Assembly: GCA_047628755.1 (NCBI GenBank)
Contig: JBLHVV010000004.1
Coordinates: 1-61,928, forward strand
Source of the DNA: Bermanella sp047628755
GTDB taxonomy: Bacteria; Pseudomonadota; Gammaproteobacteria; Pseudomonadales; Oceanobacteraceae
Length of the DNA: 61,928 nucleotides
Direction: 5' to 3'
Under the pieces are notes generated by a model. The model saw only the letters and a list, made by a program, of their open reading frames with translations, ran no database searches and was not told the DNA's origin. Shown one piece after another: positions 54,361 through 61,928 of the stretch. The position numbers and the translations under genes are program-made. Within the stretch, counting starts at the first letter, position 1. Every line of letters starts with the position of its first letter.

Positions 54361-54425
54361 ATTGGCTCTCCACTTACTTAGTCTAGGCAGCTCAATTGAG
54401 AGCTGAATAATTACTTACATAAGTA

Positions 54426-54452
54426 TTAACGGCAACATATGAAAAAACTGAA
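54426..54452 (-). promoter_or_regulatory. Sigma-28-like promoter for flagellin
   Basis: GCCGTTAA (7 of 8 to consensus GCCGATAA) lies at 54426-54433, with TTCA 15 bases before it as a weak -35. The start would be about 59 bases before the flagellin ATG. FliA-type control is expected for a flagellin gene. Confidence 0.6.
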
Positions 54453-54508
54453 GTAATATGTTTTATATCAATATGGAATGCTTGTTGATTTCTTTATTCT
54501 ATATTGGA

Positions 54509-54523
54509 TGGCTTAGTTTTTGC
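54509..54523 (+). promoter_or_regulatory. Sigma-54 promoter for the maf gene
   Basis: TGGCTTAGTTTTTGC has TGGC and TTGC with exact GG-N10-GC spacing. The predicted start is about 32 bases before the maf ATG. It would place the glycosyltransferase in the same FleQ-type class as basal-body genes. Confidence 0.6.
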
Positions 54524-54566
54524 ACTACTTATGTATATACCTTATTGCTAACGAAATAATGCCACT

Positions 54567-56609
54567 ATGAGCCAAATCCCAAAAATCTTAGAAGACATGT
54601 ACCTGAAGAACCTAGCGTTTTTCAAGAAACAAAATAAACAGATTTACGACGTCATCACAAACACCGTGCCTGATCACAGTAATATAATCATCAGCGACGA
54701 AGGACTTCTCGACTTAAAATATAACGGACGGACCATATATGGTGGAGACGCAATACAGTATGTAAAAGACGAAGTCGTTGAATTTAATAACATGTATAAA
54801 TCGGAGACCCGCTTAAGTATTGTTAACGCGGTAATTCCTGGGATTTATTCTTCACCACGTTTTTTTCATAAACATTTGAATAAAACCATCACGGATATCT
54901 ATATAAAAGCAGGCGAGGTGAGTACCAATGTGCTTCATACAGCAGGACGCCATGACTTTCTCATTATTATGGGCGTAGGGCTAGGTTTGCATATTTCTGA
55001 ATTAGTAGAAAAAACCAACATCCAAAATTTACTCATTTTAGAAACCGACCATGAATTACTTGCATTAAGTTGCTTTTTTACCGATTGGGCTGAAATCTAC
55101 GAAAAACAAAGTCCAAAAGACAATAAATCGATCACATTAGTGCTACTAGACAAGCAAAATATTGATAACGAACAGAGCGGCCTCTGGAATGAATTGATAA
55201 AAAGAGCCCCTCACTTCCCATATAACACCGTTTTTTATAACCATGGTAGACATGGCAAATATGGAGAAATTATTAGAAAAACAACCGATGACATAAAAAT
55301 GTTTTTAAGTTTATGGGGGTTTTATGACGATGAATCAAATCAACTTAATCACGTACTTCATAATATTAATCAAAAAATAAAGCTGATTCCAAAGAAAAAA
55401 GATTTTACATGGAATAAACCTGTAATCGTTTGTGGTAGCGGCCCATCTTTAGACAGTCGAATTGATCAATTAAAAAGCATTCGAGATAAATGTATTTTAA
55501 TTTCTGCAGGTACATCAATTGATGCATTACTAAAATATGATTTAATTCCTGACTTTCACGTGGAACTAGAGTCGGACTATCTTGTTTACAGTTTACTTAA
55601 AAATATTGACCCAAAAAAAGCAAAACAAATAACACTTATATGTGCCATACAGTGCAGTCCCTTATTGATGGGATTGTTTAAAGACACATATGCGTTTGTT
55701 AAAGACTCTTTATCGATTGGCAGTATATTTGAAGAAAACGAAAACAAACTAAGAGAGCCAACCCCTACTTGTGTGAATGCAGCTTGCTCTTTTGCATTTC
55801 AATATTCGGCAAAAGAGATTTACTTATTTGGAACTGATTTTGGATTTTATGATTCAGAAAAGCACCACAGCACGGCTAGCATATATCATAATGAAAATAA
55901 TGAAGATAATAAAAATAGCGATGTACAATACATTCGGGACGTCACTAAAAAACAAGTATCTAATAATTTCGAAAGGCCTGGCTACCAAGGGCCTTGTCTA
56001 ACTACGGGTACGTATTATACGACAAAAAGAAGAATTGATATGCTTATCAATCACAATATCAGTGAAAGAGAATTCACTCTGTATAATTGCTCAGATGGCT
56101 TAATCATTGAAAAATCCATTCATATAGATAAAGATACCAGTATTGATATATCAGTTGATGACATAACACAACAAGTTGAGCTAAAAAGGTTCGATAAGTT
56201 GTCTAGACCAACATCTTACTCTACTAAAGAAAAAATAAGCTCTACTCTGTATCCGGCCATCAAAGATTTATGCCAAATATATCAGAATCATATTAGTAAA
56301 ATGAATCCTGACATTGAAACCTTTTCTGCAAGTTGCTGGGCTTTATCTAATTATGTGAACACAACCTTTCAAAACCAGCACGGTACCTTAATGTATTTCA
56401 TCAGGGGTACGGTATGGCACTACACATTAAGCGGGTATTCTATTGCTTACGCCTGCAAGCCAGAAATCCAAGAAGCTGTTATTACTATTTGGAAAGAACG
56501 ATTTTTAGATTTCTTAGAGAAACTACCTCAAGATCTTTTAGATAACTTGAATAAAGAAAGAGGTGATTTTGAAAAGGATGAACTCTTAATGAAAACCATT
56601 ACAGAATAA
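54567..56609 (+). CDS. Maf-type flagellin glycosyltransferase (motility accessory factor)
   Basis: The 680-residue protein belongs to the Maf/DUF115 family, which transfers pseudaminic or legionaminic acid to Ser/Thr of flagellin before export. The N-terminal domain has HDFLIIMGVGLGLHISELV (about 129-147) and LLILETDHELLALSCFF. The central DUF115 domain has VIVCGSGPSLDSRIDQL (about 287-303) and the conserved EIYLFGTDFGF block (about 418-428). A helical C-terminus follows. It lies divergent from flagellin, beside the pseudaminic acid operon, and behind a sigma-54 site, all of which fit flagellin glycosylation. Confidence 0.93.
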   Translation: MSQIPKILEDMYLKNLAFFKKQNKQIYDVITNTVPDHSNIIISDEGLLDLKYNGRTIYGGDAIQYVKDEVVEFNNMYKSETRLSIVNAVIPGIYSSPRFFHKHLNKTITDIYIKAGEVSTNVLHTAGRHDFLIIMGVGLGLHISELVEKTNIQNLLILETDHELLALSCFFTDWAEIYEKQSPKDNKSITLVLLDKQNIDNEQSGLWNELIKRAPHFPYNTVFYNHGRHGKYGEIIRKTTDDIKMFLSLWGFYDDESNQLNHVLHNINQKIKLIPKKKDFTWNKPVIVCGSGPSLDSRIDQLKSIRDKCILISAGTSIDALLKYDLIPDFHVELESDYLVYSLLKNIDPKKAKQITLICAIQCSPLLMGLFKDTYAFVKDSLSIGSIFEENENKLREPTPTCVNAACSFAFQYSAKEIYLFGTDFGFYDSEKHHSTASIYHNENNEDNKNSDVQYIRDVTKKQVSNNFERPGYQGPCLTTGTYYTTKRRIDMLINHNISEREFTLYNCSDGLIIEKSIHIDKDTSIDISVDDITQQVELKRFDKLSRPTSYSTKEKISSTLYPAIKDLCQIYQNHISKMNPDIETFSASCWALSNYVNTTFQNQHGTLMYFIRGTVWHYTLSGYSIAYACKPEIQEAVITIWKERFLDFLEKLPQDLLDNLNKERGDFEKDELLMKTITE

Positions 56610-56620
56610 TTCAATAATAT

Positions 56621-56657
56621 AAAACACCCCTGTGCACATGGGGTGTACTATTTTCAA
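56621..56657. terminator. Terminator between maf and pseI
   Basis: Arms ACACCCC and GGGGTGT surround a 9-base centre (56624-56646). On the minus strand four T follow at once, and on the plus strand the tail is weaker. It can serve both converging genes. Confidence 0.8.
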
Positions 56658-56673
56658 TAAAATTGAAACACTA

Positions 56674-57732
56674 TTATTTTGGATAGCCTACTAATTGATG
56701 GATATTTAGTGGTGTATTTTTTAAAATATTACAATTAACTTTCACACCAATAACCCCTTCAAAATGCTTTGGGTTTAAGCCGTTACCAGGTCTCACTCGT
56801 CTAATATTTTCTTTTGAAAGTACATCGCCCACTTTCAAGTCCTTAACCACATAAATAGAACGCCTAAAAATAACATTGTTAACTTCAGCTTCTTTTCGTT
56901 CATAACCCGGTATACCCAAAGCTGAATAAGCCATTTTTACATCATCAACCAGCTTAGTTAACTCTTCAGGCTCTAATGAAAAGCTCGAATCTGGGCCTTC
57001 AATACTTCGGTCTAATGTAAAATGTTTTTCAATAAAAACTGAACCTAAAGCAACTGACGTGGTTGATACCAGAGTCCCTAACGTATGGTCAGAAAGACCT
57101 GCTAATACACCAAATCGTTTCGCTAAGTCGGGAATGGTGAGCAGATTAGATTGATCTGCTGGTGCCGGGTAAGCACTGATACAATGTAATAATATTAAGT
57201 CTTTGCAACCTGCGACCTTGGCCGCGTCAACCGCTTCGGATATTTCCTCCAAATTTGCCATTCCTGTTGAAATAATCATCGGCTTTTTGGTTGCTGCTAC
57301 ATATTTAATAAGCGGAATATCTATTGCTTCAAATGACGCAATTTTATACGCAGGTGTATTCAGGTCTTCCAGTAAATCAACCGCCGTCTCATCAAAAGGT
57401 GTACTAAAACACGTTAATTTAATTTTACGAGCGTATTCAAATAAGGGCTTATGCCATTCATATGGTGTGTGAGCTTCTTTGTATAGGTCATAAAGGGTAT
57501 AGCCCTTCCATAAGCCTTCATTAATTTTAAAGTCTACATTATTCGATTGAAGGGTTATCGTATCAGGTGTGTAAGTTTGCATTTTGATTGCATCGGCACC
57601 TGACTGCTTGGCACTTAGCATGAGCTTTTTAGCTTCTTCTATATCCCCATTATGGTTCGCTGAAATTTCGGCCACCACATAAGGAGAGTGGGCTAACCCA
57701 ATTTTTTTACCGTCTATTATAATTTCTTTCAT
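56674..57732 (-). CDS. pseI: PseI, pseudaminic acid synthase
   Basis: PseI condenses 2,4-diacetamido-2,4,6-trideoxy-L-altrose with phosphoenolpyruvate to pseudaminic acid. The 352-residue protein has the NeuB-type barrel (VAEISANHNGDIEEAKKLM, about 21-39; DAIKMQTYTPDTI; FSTPFDETAVDLL; GLSDHTLG) and a C-terminal antifreeze-like SAF domain (about 290-350, SIYVVKDLKVGDVLS). PseI rather than NeuB is supported by the neighbouring pse genes. The ATG at 57732 has AGGAG 8 bases upstream. The longer in-frame reading from 57765 would overlap pseG. It is last in the operon. Confidence 0.94.
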   Translation of the reverse strand: MKEIIIDGKKIGLAHSPYVVAEISANHNGDIEEAKKLMLSAKQSGADAIKMQTYTPDTITLQSNNVDFKINEGLWKGYTLYDLYKEAHTPYEWHKPLFEYARKIKLTCFSTPFDETAVDLLEDLNTPAYKIASFEAIDIPLIKYVAATKKPMIISTGMANLEEISEAVDAAKVAGCKDLILLHCISAYPAPADQSNLLTIPDLAKRFGVLAGLSDHTLGTLVSTTSVALGSVFIEKHFTLDRSIEGPDSSFSLEPEELTKLVDDVKMAYSALGIPGYERKEAEVNNVIFRRSIYVVKDLKVGDVLSKENIRRVRPGNGLNPKHFEGVIGVKVNCNILKNTPLNIHQLVGYPK

Positions 57733-57733
57733 A

Positions 57734-59194
57734 TTATATCTCCTGCCAAATGAGGTTTTTCTCATTTTTTAATATGTAACCACAGCTTAAAAACAACGAT
57801 ACAGAAGCTAGATTATCTGGATGAACATGGGCTTTAACTCTTTTATATCGGGATTGCCTATTAATAAAAGCGATCGATTTTCTTCCTAACGAAAGCCCTC
57901 TAAATTCTTTTGAAAGTAGAATAGACACTTCTTCTTCAGTTTTATGATCATCCAAACGTACATATCCAACATTAGTCCCGTACAGCTTGATCACCCACAT
58001 CCTGACAGCTGGATTTATCAATTTTTTACATATCCAATTATCATGCTCAGAAAAGCTAGGTGGCATCGAATTTCTGGAAAAGTTTCTTGCTCCGTCTTGA
58101 TTTTGCCATCGGTATAAATCGTCGCTATCTTCATACGTTAACGTTTCGATATTAAGTCCGTTAAGCAGTAGAGCTTTTGAAATTTTATAAGCCCCCTTAC
58201 CATCAAATAATTGAAAGCACTTAGAGTATATATCTTTGTAGCTAGGGACTATTTTTCCATTTACGATTGAATATAATTTATCAGCAATAGTTTCCATGCT
58301 AGCCAAATATGCCAAACCTTCAATTTCTAAATACGATGCTAAATTTAGTTGATTATCAGCTGTCACTAATACTATAGAGGGTAACCCTAAAAAGCATCGC
58401 TCCCAAGATGAAACGCCAATAGAACCAATGGCAAGGTCAACATCAACCAATAAATCAGATACTGAGTTTGTATTTATTCTTACATCTAATACGAAGGAAA
58501 AATTCTGATCAAGTTTAATGGAATGTATCCACTGACATTCTGAAGAGATCAATAATATAACGTCTCCATCAAATTTTATGTCATTTAATATTGATAAAAC
58601 ATTAAGTGAAAACTGATTTGGATCGGTAGCTCCAATGGATACCAAAATTTTCGATATAGTCGTTGTTGACTCTCTTTTATTAATAGCCATGTCACGCTTC
58701 TTTAAAAACTCATCTCTTAACAAAACAAAATCATGACCAAGTAGAAGTTTGGTATCAATAGACACTAATTTTTTATAATCTTCCGGTTTAACTTGAGGGT
58801 GTGAGTTTATTAAAAAGTCACATTGATGAACGGTGCTAACTAAATCATCTATGACAACTAAATTGGAAACCTTAGGCCTCACATACTTATCCCATACTTC
58901 GGTTAGACCATAATGATCAACAACCATAATATCTACGCGATACTCACTAATAAAATGCAAACATTGTTCTGCATCTTCTTGTTCAATACCCTTTTCTTCA
59001 GTATTACTAATTAATCCAAGGTTATGATGGTCAAACCCTTTTTCAGAAAATAATTGCGATAAATTGGAAGTGGATGATAAAAATACACACTTAACAGAAA
59101 ATTGACGGAGCTGTTCTGCTAACGTTAAGCAACGCATAACATGGCCAAGACCAATGTCAGCACTGCCATTTACACGAAATAATACAGTGATCAT
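57734..59194 (-). CDS. pseG: PseG-PseH fusion: UDP-sugar hydrolase plus N-acetyltransferase
   Basis: One 486-residue frame holds two enzymes. Residues about 1-335 are PseG, which removes UDP from UDP-2,4-diacetamido-2,4,6-trideoxy-altrose. It has the signature start FRVNGSADIGLGHVMRCLTLA, VVDHYGLTEVWDKY and ISIGATDPNQFS-like blocks. Residues about 345-486 are a GNAT acetyltransferase (DLYRWQNQDGARNFSRN; GYVRLDD; FRGLSLGRKSIAFI; ending in HPDNLASVSLFLSCGY), matching PseH, which acetylates the 4-amino group. The step order is PseC, PseH, PseG, so the fusion joins consecutive steps. It overlaps pseF by 4 bases and touches pseI. Confidence 0.93.
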   Translation of the reverse strand: MITVLFRVNGSADIGLGHVMRCLTLAEQLRQFSVKCVFLSSTSNLSQLFSEKGFDHHNLGLISNTEEKGIEQEDAEQCLHFISEYRVDIMVVDHYGLTEVWDKYVRPKVSNLVVIDDLVSTVHQCDFLINSHPQVKPEDYKKLVSIDTKLLLGHDFVLLRDEFLKKRDMAINKRESTTTISKILVSIGATDPNQFSLNVLSILNDIKFDGDVILLISSECQWIHSIKLDQNFSFVLDVRINTNSVSDLLVDVDLAIGSIGVSSWERCFLGLPSIVLVTADNQLNLASYLEIEGLAYLASMETIADKLYSIVNGKIVPSYKDIYSKCFQLFDGKGAYKISKALLLNGLNIETLTYEDSDDLYRWQNQDGARNFSRNSMPPSFSEHDNWICKKLINPAVRMWVIKLYGTNVGYVRLDDHKTEEEVSILLSKEFRGLSLGRKSIAFINRQSRYKRVKAHVHPDNLASVSLFLSCGYILKNEKNLIWQEI

Positions 59195-59880
59195 AGTAGA
59201 AATTGCTTATGCATTATTTCTGCTATATCCCAATCGTCTTCAGTATCAATATCAAGTGCATGACTGCGAGGTATGATAATACCTTGAGCCGATTCTCCTA
59301 AGATAGCTTCTCCTTTCAACCAAGCTTGTTTCACTCCCATGTAAAATTGTCCTACATCGTGATACATCACAGGTAAATCTTGACTACGAGAATTCATATT
59401 GCTTGAATCTGCCATACAAATATTACGTTTATCATCCAACCTTAACGCCCTGTGTATCGGATAGTCAAATTCACATACTGGCAAACAATAAGATACATTA
59501 CTTTTTAGTAGTTGATCATAAGCCTTAAGTAAAAGTTCTGAAGTAACAAAAGGGGCTGCAGCGTAAACACAGCAAACTGTATCGATAGTCACATTATTCT
59601 GAGCTTCGTAAAGGTTTATCGCATGCTGAATAACAGGGAGGGTTGGGGTATGGTGATCGGCGATGTCCTTAGGTCTTAACCAAGGAACATTTGCTCCGTA
59701 TTGCTTTGCAATATTTGCAATTTTTTCTGAATCCGTACTGACAACGACATCATCAAACAACTGAGATTGAAGAGCCGCTTCTATTGAATAAGCTATGATT
59801 GGTTTACCATTAAAGGGTCTAATGTTTTTGTTAGTAACTCTTTGGCTACCAGCTCGGGCTGGAATAATTGCAATGTTCAT
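59191..59880 (-). CDS. pseF: PseF, CMP-pseudaminic acid cytidylyltransferase
   Basis: PseF activates pseudaminic acid with CTP. The 229-residue protein has the NeuA/KdsB-type nucleotide motif IIPARAGSQRVTNKNIRPF (5-23), SIEAALQSQLFDDVVVSTDSE, and the acidic metal site near DIDTEDDWDIAE (about 211-222). The context with pseC, pseG and pseI supports PseF rather than a neuraminate enzyme. Its start is 2 bases from the pseC stop. Confidence 0.94.
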   Translation of the reverse strand: MNIAIIPARAGSQRVTNKNIRPFNGKPIIAYSIEAALQSQLFDDVVVSTDSEKIANIAKQYGANVPWLRPKDIADHHTPTLPVIQHAINLYEAQNNVTIDTVCCVYAAAPFVTSELLLKAYDQLLKSNVSYCLPVCEFDYPIHRALRLDDKRNICMADSSNMNSRSQDLPVMYHDVGQFYMGVKQAWLKGEAILGESAQGIIIPRSHALDIDTEDDWDIAEIMHKQFLL

Positions 59881-59882
59881 AA

Positions 59883-61031
59883 TTATACAACCAAATTAGA
59901 CAATTGATCTACAATATAAGATTGCTTTTCAAAACTCAACCCTGGATAAATAGGTAAAGTAATCGCCTGCTTATAATATGTTTCCGCATTGGCACAATAT
60001 TCATATTCAAAGCCTATTTTTTGATAAAATGGCTGTTTATAGATAGGAATATAGTGGAGGTTAACCATGATACCTTTATTTCTTAATGCTGAAAAAATAC
60101 GTTTATGGTCTGATATTGAAACTTGAATAACATATAAATGCCAACTTGAATCATCCAATTGTTTATCGCTGGGCAGTATTATGTTCAAATTTTTTAATAA
60201 TTTATTGTAGGTTCTCGCAATCTGTTTTCTCCTCTCAATAAAGTCTGATAATTTAGATAATTGAGACAACCCTAATGCCGCTTGAATATCGGTCATTCGA
60301 TAATTAAATCCCAGATCATGCTGTTCATAATACCAAGGCCCTTGTTCCTTATGAATCAACTGCTCGGTTTCACGAGTAATGCCATGTGAACGAAGCTTAT
60401 GTATTTTTTCAGATATATCTTTTGCATTGGTTGTCAGCATACCTCCCTCACCTGTCGTTATTATTTTAACTGGGTGAAAACTAAAAACACAAATATCAGA
60501 AAAATAACAGCTGCCTACAGGTTTTTTTTGATTGTACGCTCCCACGGCATGAGAAGCGTCTTCAATAATTTTAAATCCATATTCTTTAGCTAGTTTCGCA
60601 ATAGATTGCATATCACAAGATTGACCTGTCATATGAACAGGGATCACAACTTTTGGGAGTGTAAGGCCATTTTTTCTGGCGTTTTCCAATTTAGCTTCAA
60701 GCTGTTCAGGGCACAAATTATAAGTTATTGGGTCTATGTCAACAAAATCAATTTTAGCTCCACAATATAACGCACAATTTGAACTTGCCACAAATGAGAT
60801 TGGGCTTGTCCAGACGGCATCCCCTTCTCCTACACCTAAAGCTAGACACGCTAAGTGCAAAGCTGAGGTAGCATTGGTAACAGCAATCGCATATTGAGAT
60901 GAAACTAAATCTTTAAATGCAGACTCAAATTTTGGAACCACCGGTCCTTGAGTTAAAAAATCTGATTTAAGGACATCGACTACTGCGTTAATGTCGTTTT
61001 CATCTATAGACTGCTTACCGTAAGGAATCAT
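59883..61031 (-). CDS. pseC: PseC, UDP-4-amino-sugar transaminase
   Basis: This PLP aminotransferase of the DegT/DnrJ/EryC1 family makes UDP-4-amino-4,6-dideoxy-N-acetyl-L-altrosamine. The 382-residue protein has VTNATSALHLACLALGVGEGD (two blocks, about 51-71), DIDPITYN, EDASHAVGA (PLP-binding Asp near 158) and the PLP lysine in FSFHPVKIITTGEGGM (near 186). The ATG at 61031 (MIPYGKQSID) overlaps the methylase stop as ATGA. An in-frame TTG seven codons earlier is less likely. Confidence 0.94.
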   Translation of the reverse strand: MIPYGKQSIDENDINAVVDVLKSDFLTQGPVVPKFESAFKDLVSSQYAIAVTNATSALHLACLALGVGEGDAVWTSPISFVASSNCALYCGAKIDFVDIDPITYNLCPEQLEAKLENARKNGLTLPKVVIPVHMTGQSCDMQSIAKLAKEYGFKIIEDASHAVGAYNQKKPVGSCYFSDICVFSFHPVKIITTGEGGMLTTNAKDISEKIHKLRSHGITRETEQLIHKEQGPWYYEQHDLGFNYRMTDIQAALGLSQLSKLSDFIERRKQIARTYNKLLKNLNIILPSDKQLDDSSWHLYVIQVSISDHKRIFSALRNKGIMVNLHYIPIYKQPFYQKIGFEYEYCANAETYYKQAITLPIYPGLSFEKQSYIVDQLSNLVV

Positions 61032-61645
61032 ACTTTTTCCATTAAAAAACAAGTTATCTCATCTTGAGCGAAAGTATTACCATGTTTATACACAAATCCG
61101 TAATCTAATAATTTAAGATCGGGGTATTTTTCTAACATATCTCCTGCAAAGTCACATTTGAATAGTTTATCTGACTCTCCTCTGTAGTCTATGGATACAG
61201 GCGTGGGTTTATAATACTCAGACAACAAAATATATCGATTTGAATGATCATATAAATTTTTGTACACACTAGTCAATAAATCTGGGTCAATATGAATCAG
61301 CACAACTTTAGTGAAGGTCAAGTCAAATTTTTTATTCAAATTAATATTAACAATTGAATCTAATATCCCCTGAGCCTGCCCCCAATCATTTACATGGTTT
61401 ATTGCATCCGAATTAATGCCAACTCCCGTCAGTGGTAAATCAGTAAAAATATTTCTTAAGGAACATAAATTCATGCCTACATTACAACCAAATTCAATAA
61501 TCGATTCCACATTATTTAAGCTACTAAAAAGCGTTGTAAACATAGAGATATTGGCTGACAAAAATTGATTACTTTTATTTCGGTCGATATAGTTTGAACT
61601 GAAGTCACCTTGCCAAAATTTCTCTTGAACAGATAAATTACTCAT
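61028..61645 (-). CDS. Pseudaminic acid biosynthesis-associated methylase
   Basis: The 205-residue class I methyltransferase matches the methylase family found in pse clusters. It has motif I IIEFGCNVGMNLCSL (about 44-58), GVGINSDAINHV (acidic loop replaced by Asn), FDLTFTKVVLIHIDPDLL (about 108-125), and a conserved YYKPTPVSIDYRGESDKLFKCDFAGDML block (about 143-170). It probably methylates a pseudaminic acid derivative or its amidino group; the exact substrate is unknown. Its ATG overlaps, as TAATG, the end of the interrupted amidotransferase frame, and its stop overlaps pseC. Confidence 0.9.
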   Translation of the reverse strand: MSNLSVQEKFWQGDFSSNYIDRNKSNQFLSANISMFTTLFSSLNNVESIIEFGCNVGMNLCSLRNIFTDLPLTGVGINSDAINHVNDWGQAQGILDSIVNINLNKKFDLTFTKVVLIHIDPDLLTSVYKNLYDHSNRYILLSEYYKPTPVSIDYRGESDKLFKCDFAGDMLEKYPDLKLLDYGFVYKHGNTFAQDEITCFLMEKV

Positions 61646-61743
61646 TAAATACGCTCATGCTTAAGTAACCATTCGCTACTTTCTGATTGATAAAAAATAT
61701 CATAATTAACAAATAAACCCATTACTTCAGTATACTCTTCATG
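61645..61743 (-). pseudogene. Detached C-terminal tail of the sugar amidotransferase
   Basis: Directly after the TAA the same frame reads HEEYTEVMGLFVNYDIFYQS and then ESSEWLLKHERI, ending in a TAA that overlaps the methylase ATG (TAATG). The EEY/F...DIF...EW-L-KHE pattern matches the usual end of the family. The first reading-frame stop lies between LGI and HEEY, where a Ser or Thr codon is expected. Confidence 0.6.
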
Positions 61744-61928
61744 TTAAATTCCTAGGTACTCACAGAATTTATCAATATTTTTTGGATCCACGTTACCATC
61801 CGTTTTCTTTGCTATTTCAAGCGCGGCTGCTCGATCTATACGACCACCTCTTAATTCAATATTAAGTTGATCTGTTGCTCTTCCATAGCTAAATTTCAAA
61901 TACTTAACTCTTTCACGAATATCTATAA
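61744..61928 (-). CDS. N-acetyl sugar amidotransferase (PseA/WbpG-like), C-terminal fragment
   Basis: The window edge cuts the 5' part; 60 codons and a TAA (61744-61746) are visible. The text VKYLKFSYGRATDQLNIELR, then GGRIDRAAALEIAKKTDG and NIDKFCEYLGI matches the C-terminal region of ATP-dependent N-acetyl sugar amidotransferases, which turn an acetamido into an acetamidino group. The family normally continues about 30 residues further, and that continuation is present in the same frame beyond the TAA. This copy therefore seems truncated by a nonsense change, or the base is a sequencing error. Confidence 0.7.
   Translation of the reverse strand, partial: IDIRERVKYLKFSYGRATDQLNIELRGGRIDRAAALEIAKKTDGNVDPKNIDKFCEYLGI

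Overview
This window comes from a motile marine-type gammaproteobacterium, most likely an Oceanospirillales relative of Bermanella, Oleibacter or Oleispira. This is inferred from the Pseudomonas-like gene order (algU-mucABCD-lepA-rnc-era-recO-pdxJ-acpS; gacS/cysM/rlmD/relA/mazG; fleQ/fleSR/fliEFGH), the moderately low GC content, and a flagellin of about 1020 residues. From memory, giant flagellins of this size are known from Bermanella and Oleibacter. No species can be proven from the sequence alone.

Layout. (1) 1-7.1 kb, minus strand: flagellar basal body and switch genes fliE-fliF-fliG-fliH (fliH runs off the left edge), preceded by the two-component pair fleS-fleR. Both transcription units start at sequences that fit sigma-54 promoters. 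(2) 7.4-41.8 kb: housekeeping block. It holds a membrane-anchored cold-shock-domain protein, slyX, plsB, ppc, adk, hemH, a histone H1/AlgP-like basic protein, tsaB-uppP-rsmJ, the rlmD-relA-mazG group, cysM divergent from the hybrid kinase gacS/barA, then acpS, pdxJ, recO, era, rnc, a DUF4845 gene and lepA. It ends with the envelope-stress operon rpoE(algU)-mucA-mucB-rseC-mucD, which has an excellent sigma-E autoregulatory promoter, and divergent nadB. (3) 41.8-61.9 kb: fleQ, fliS, a TPR/methyltransferase gene, a giant fliD, flaG, a giant flagellin gene, a Maf/DUF115 flagellin glycosyltransferase and a pseudaminic acid operon (amidotransferase fragment, methylase, pseC, pseF, fused pseG-pseH, pseI).

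How it fits together. FleQ and FleSR with sigma-54 drive the early and middle flagellar genes. Sigma-54-like sites also precede the TPR-methyltransferase and maf genes, and sigma-28-like sites precede fliS, fliD and fliC. The window therefore encodes a regulator cascade, an unusually large filament protein, an unusually large cap, and the sugar and transfer machinery that probably decorates the filament.

Most interesting observations: the outsized flagellin/cap pair built from repeated modules; the sigma-54-controlled TPR-methyltransferase between fliS and fliD; an in-frame stop that cuts the C-terminus off the sugar amidotransferase; the pseG-pseH fusion; the flagellar cluster split between fleQ and fleS by about 34 kb of housekeeping genes; loss of lepB from its conserved place; and a 26-bp dyad upstream of fleQ. 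No CRISPR array, prophage, insertion sequence, tRNA or rRNA gene was found.
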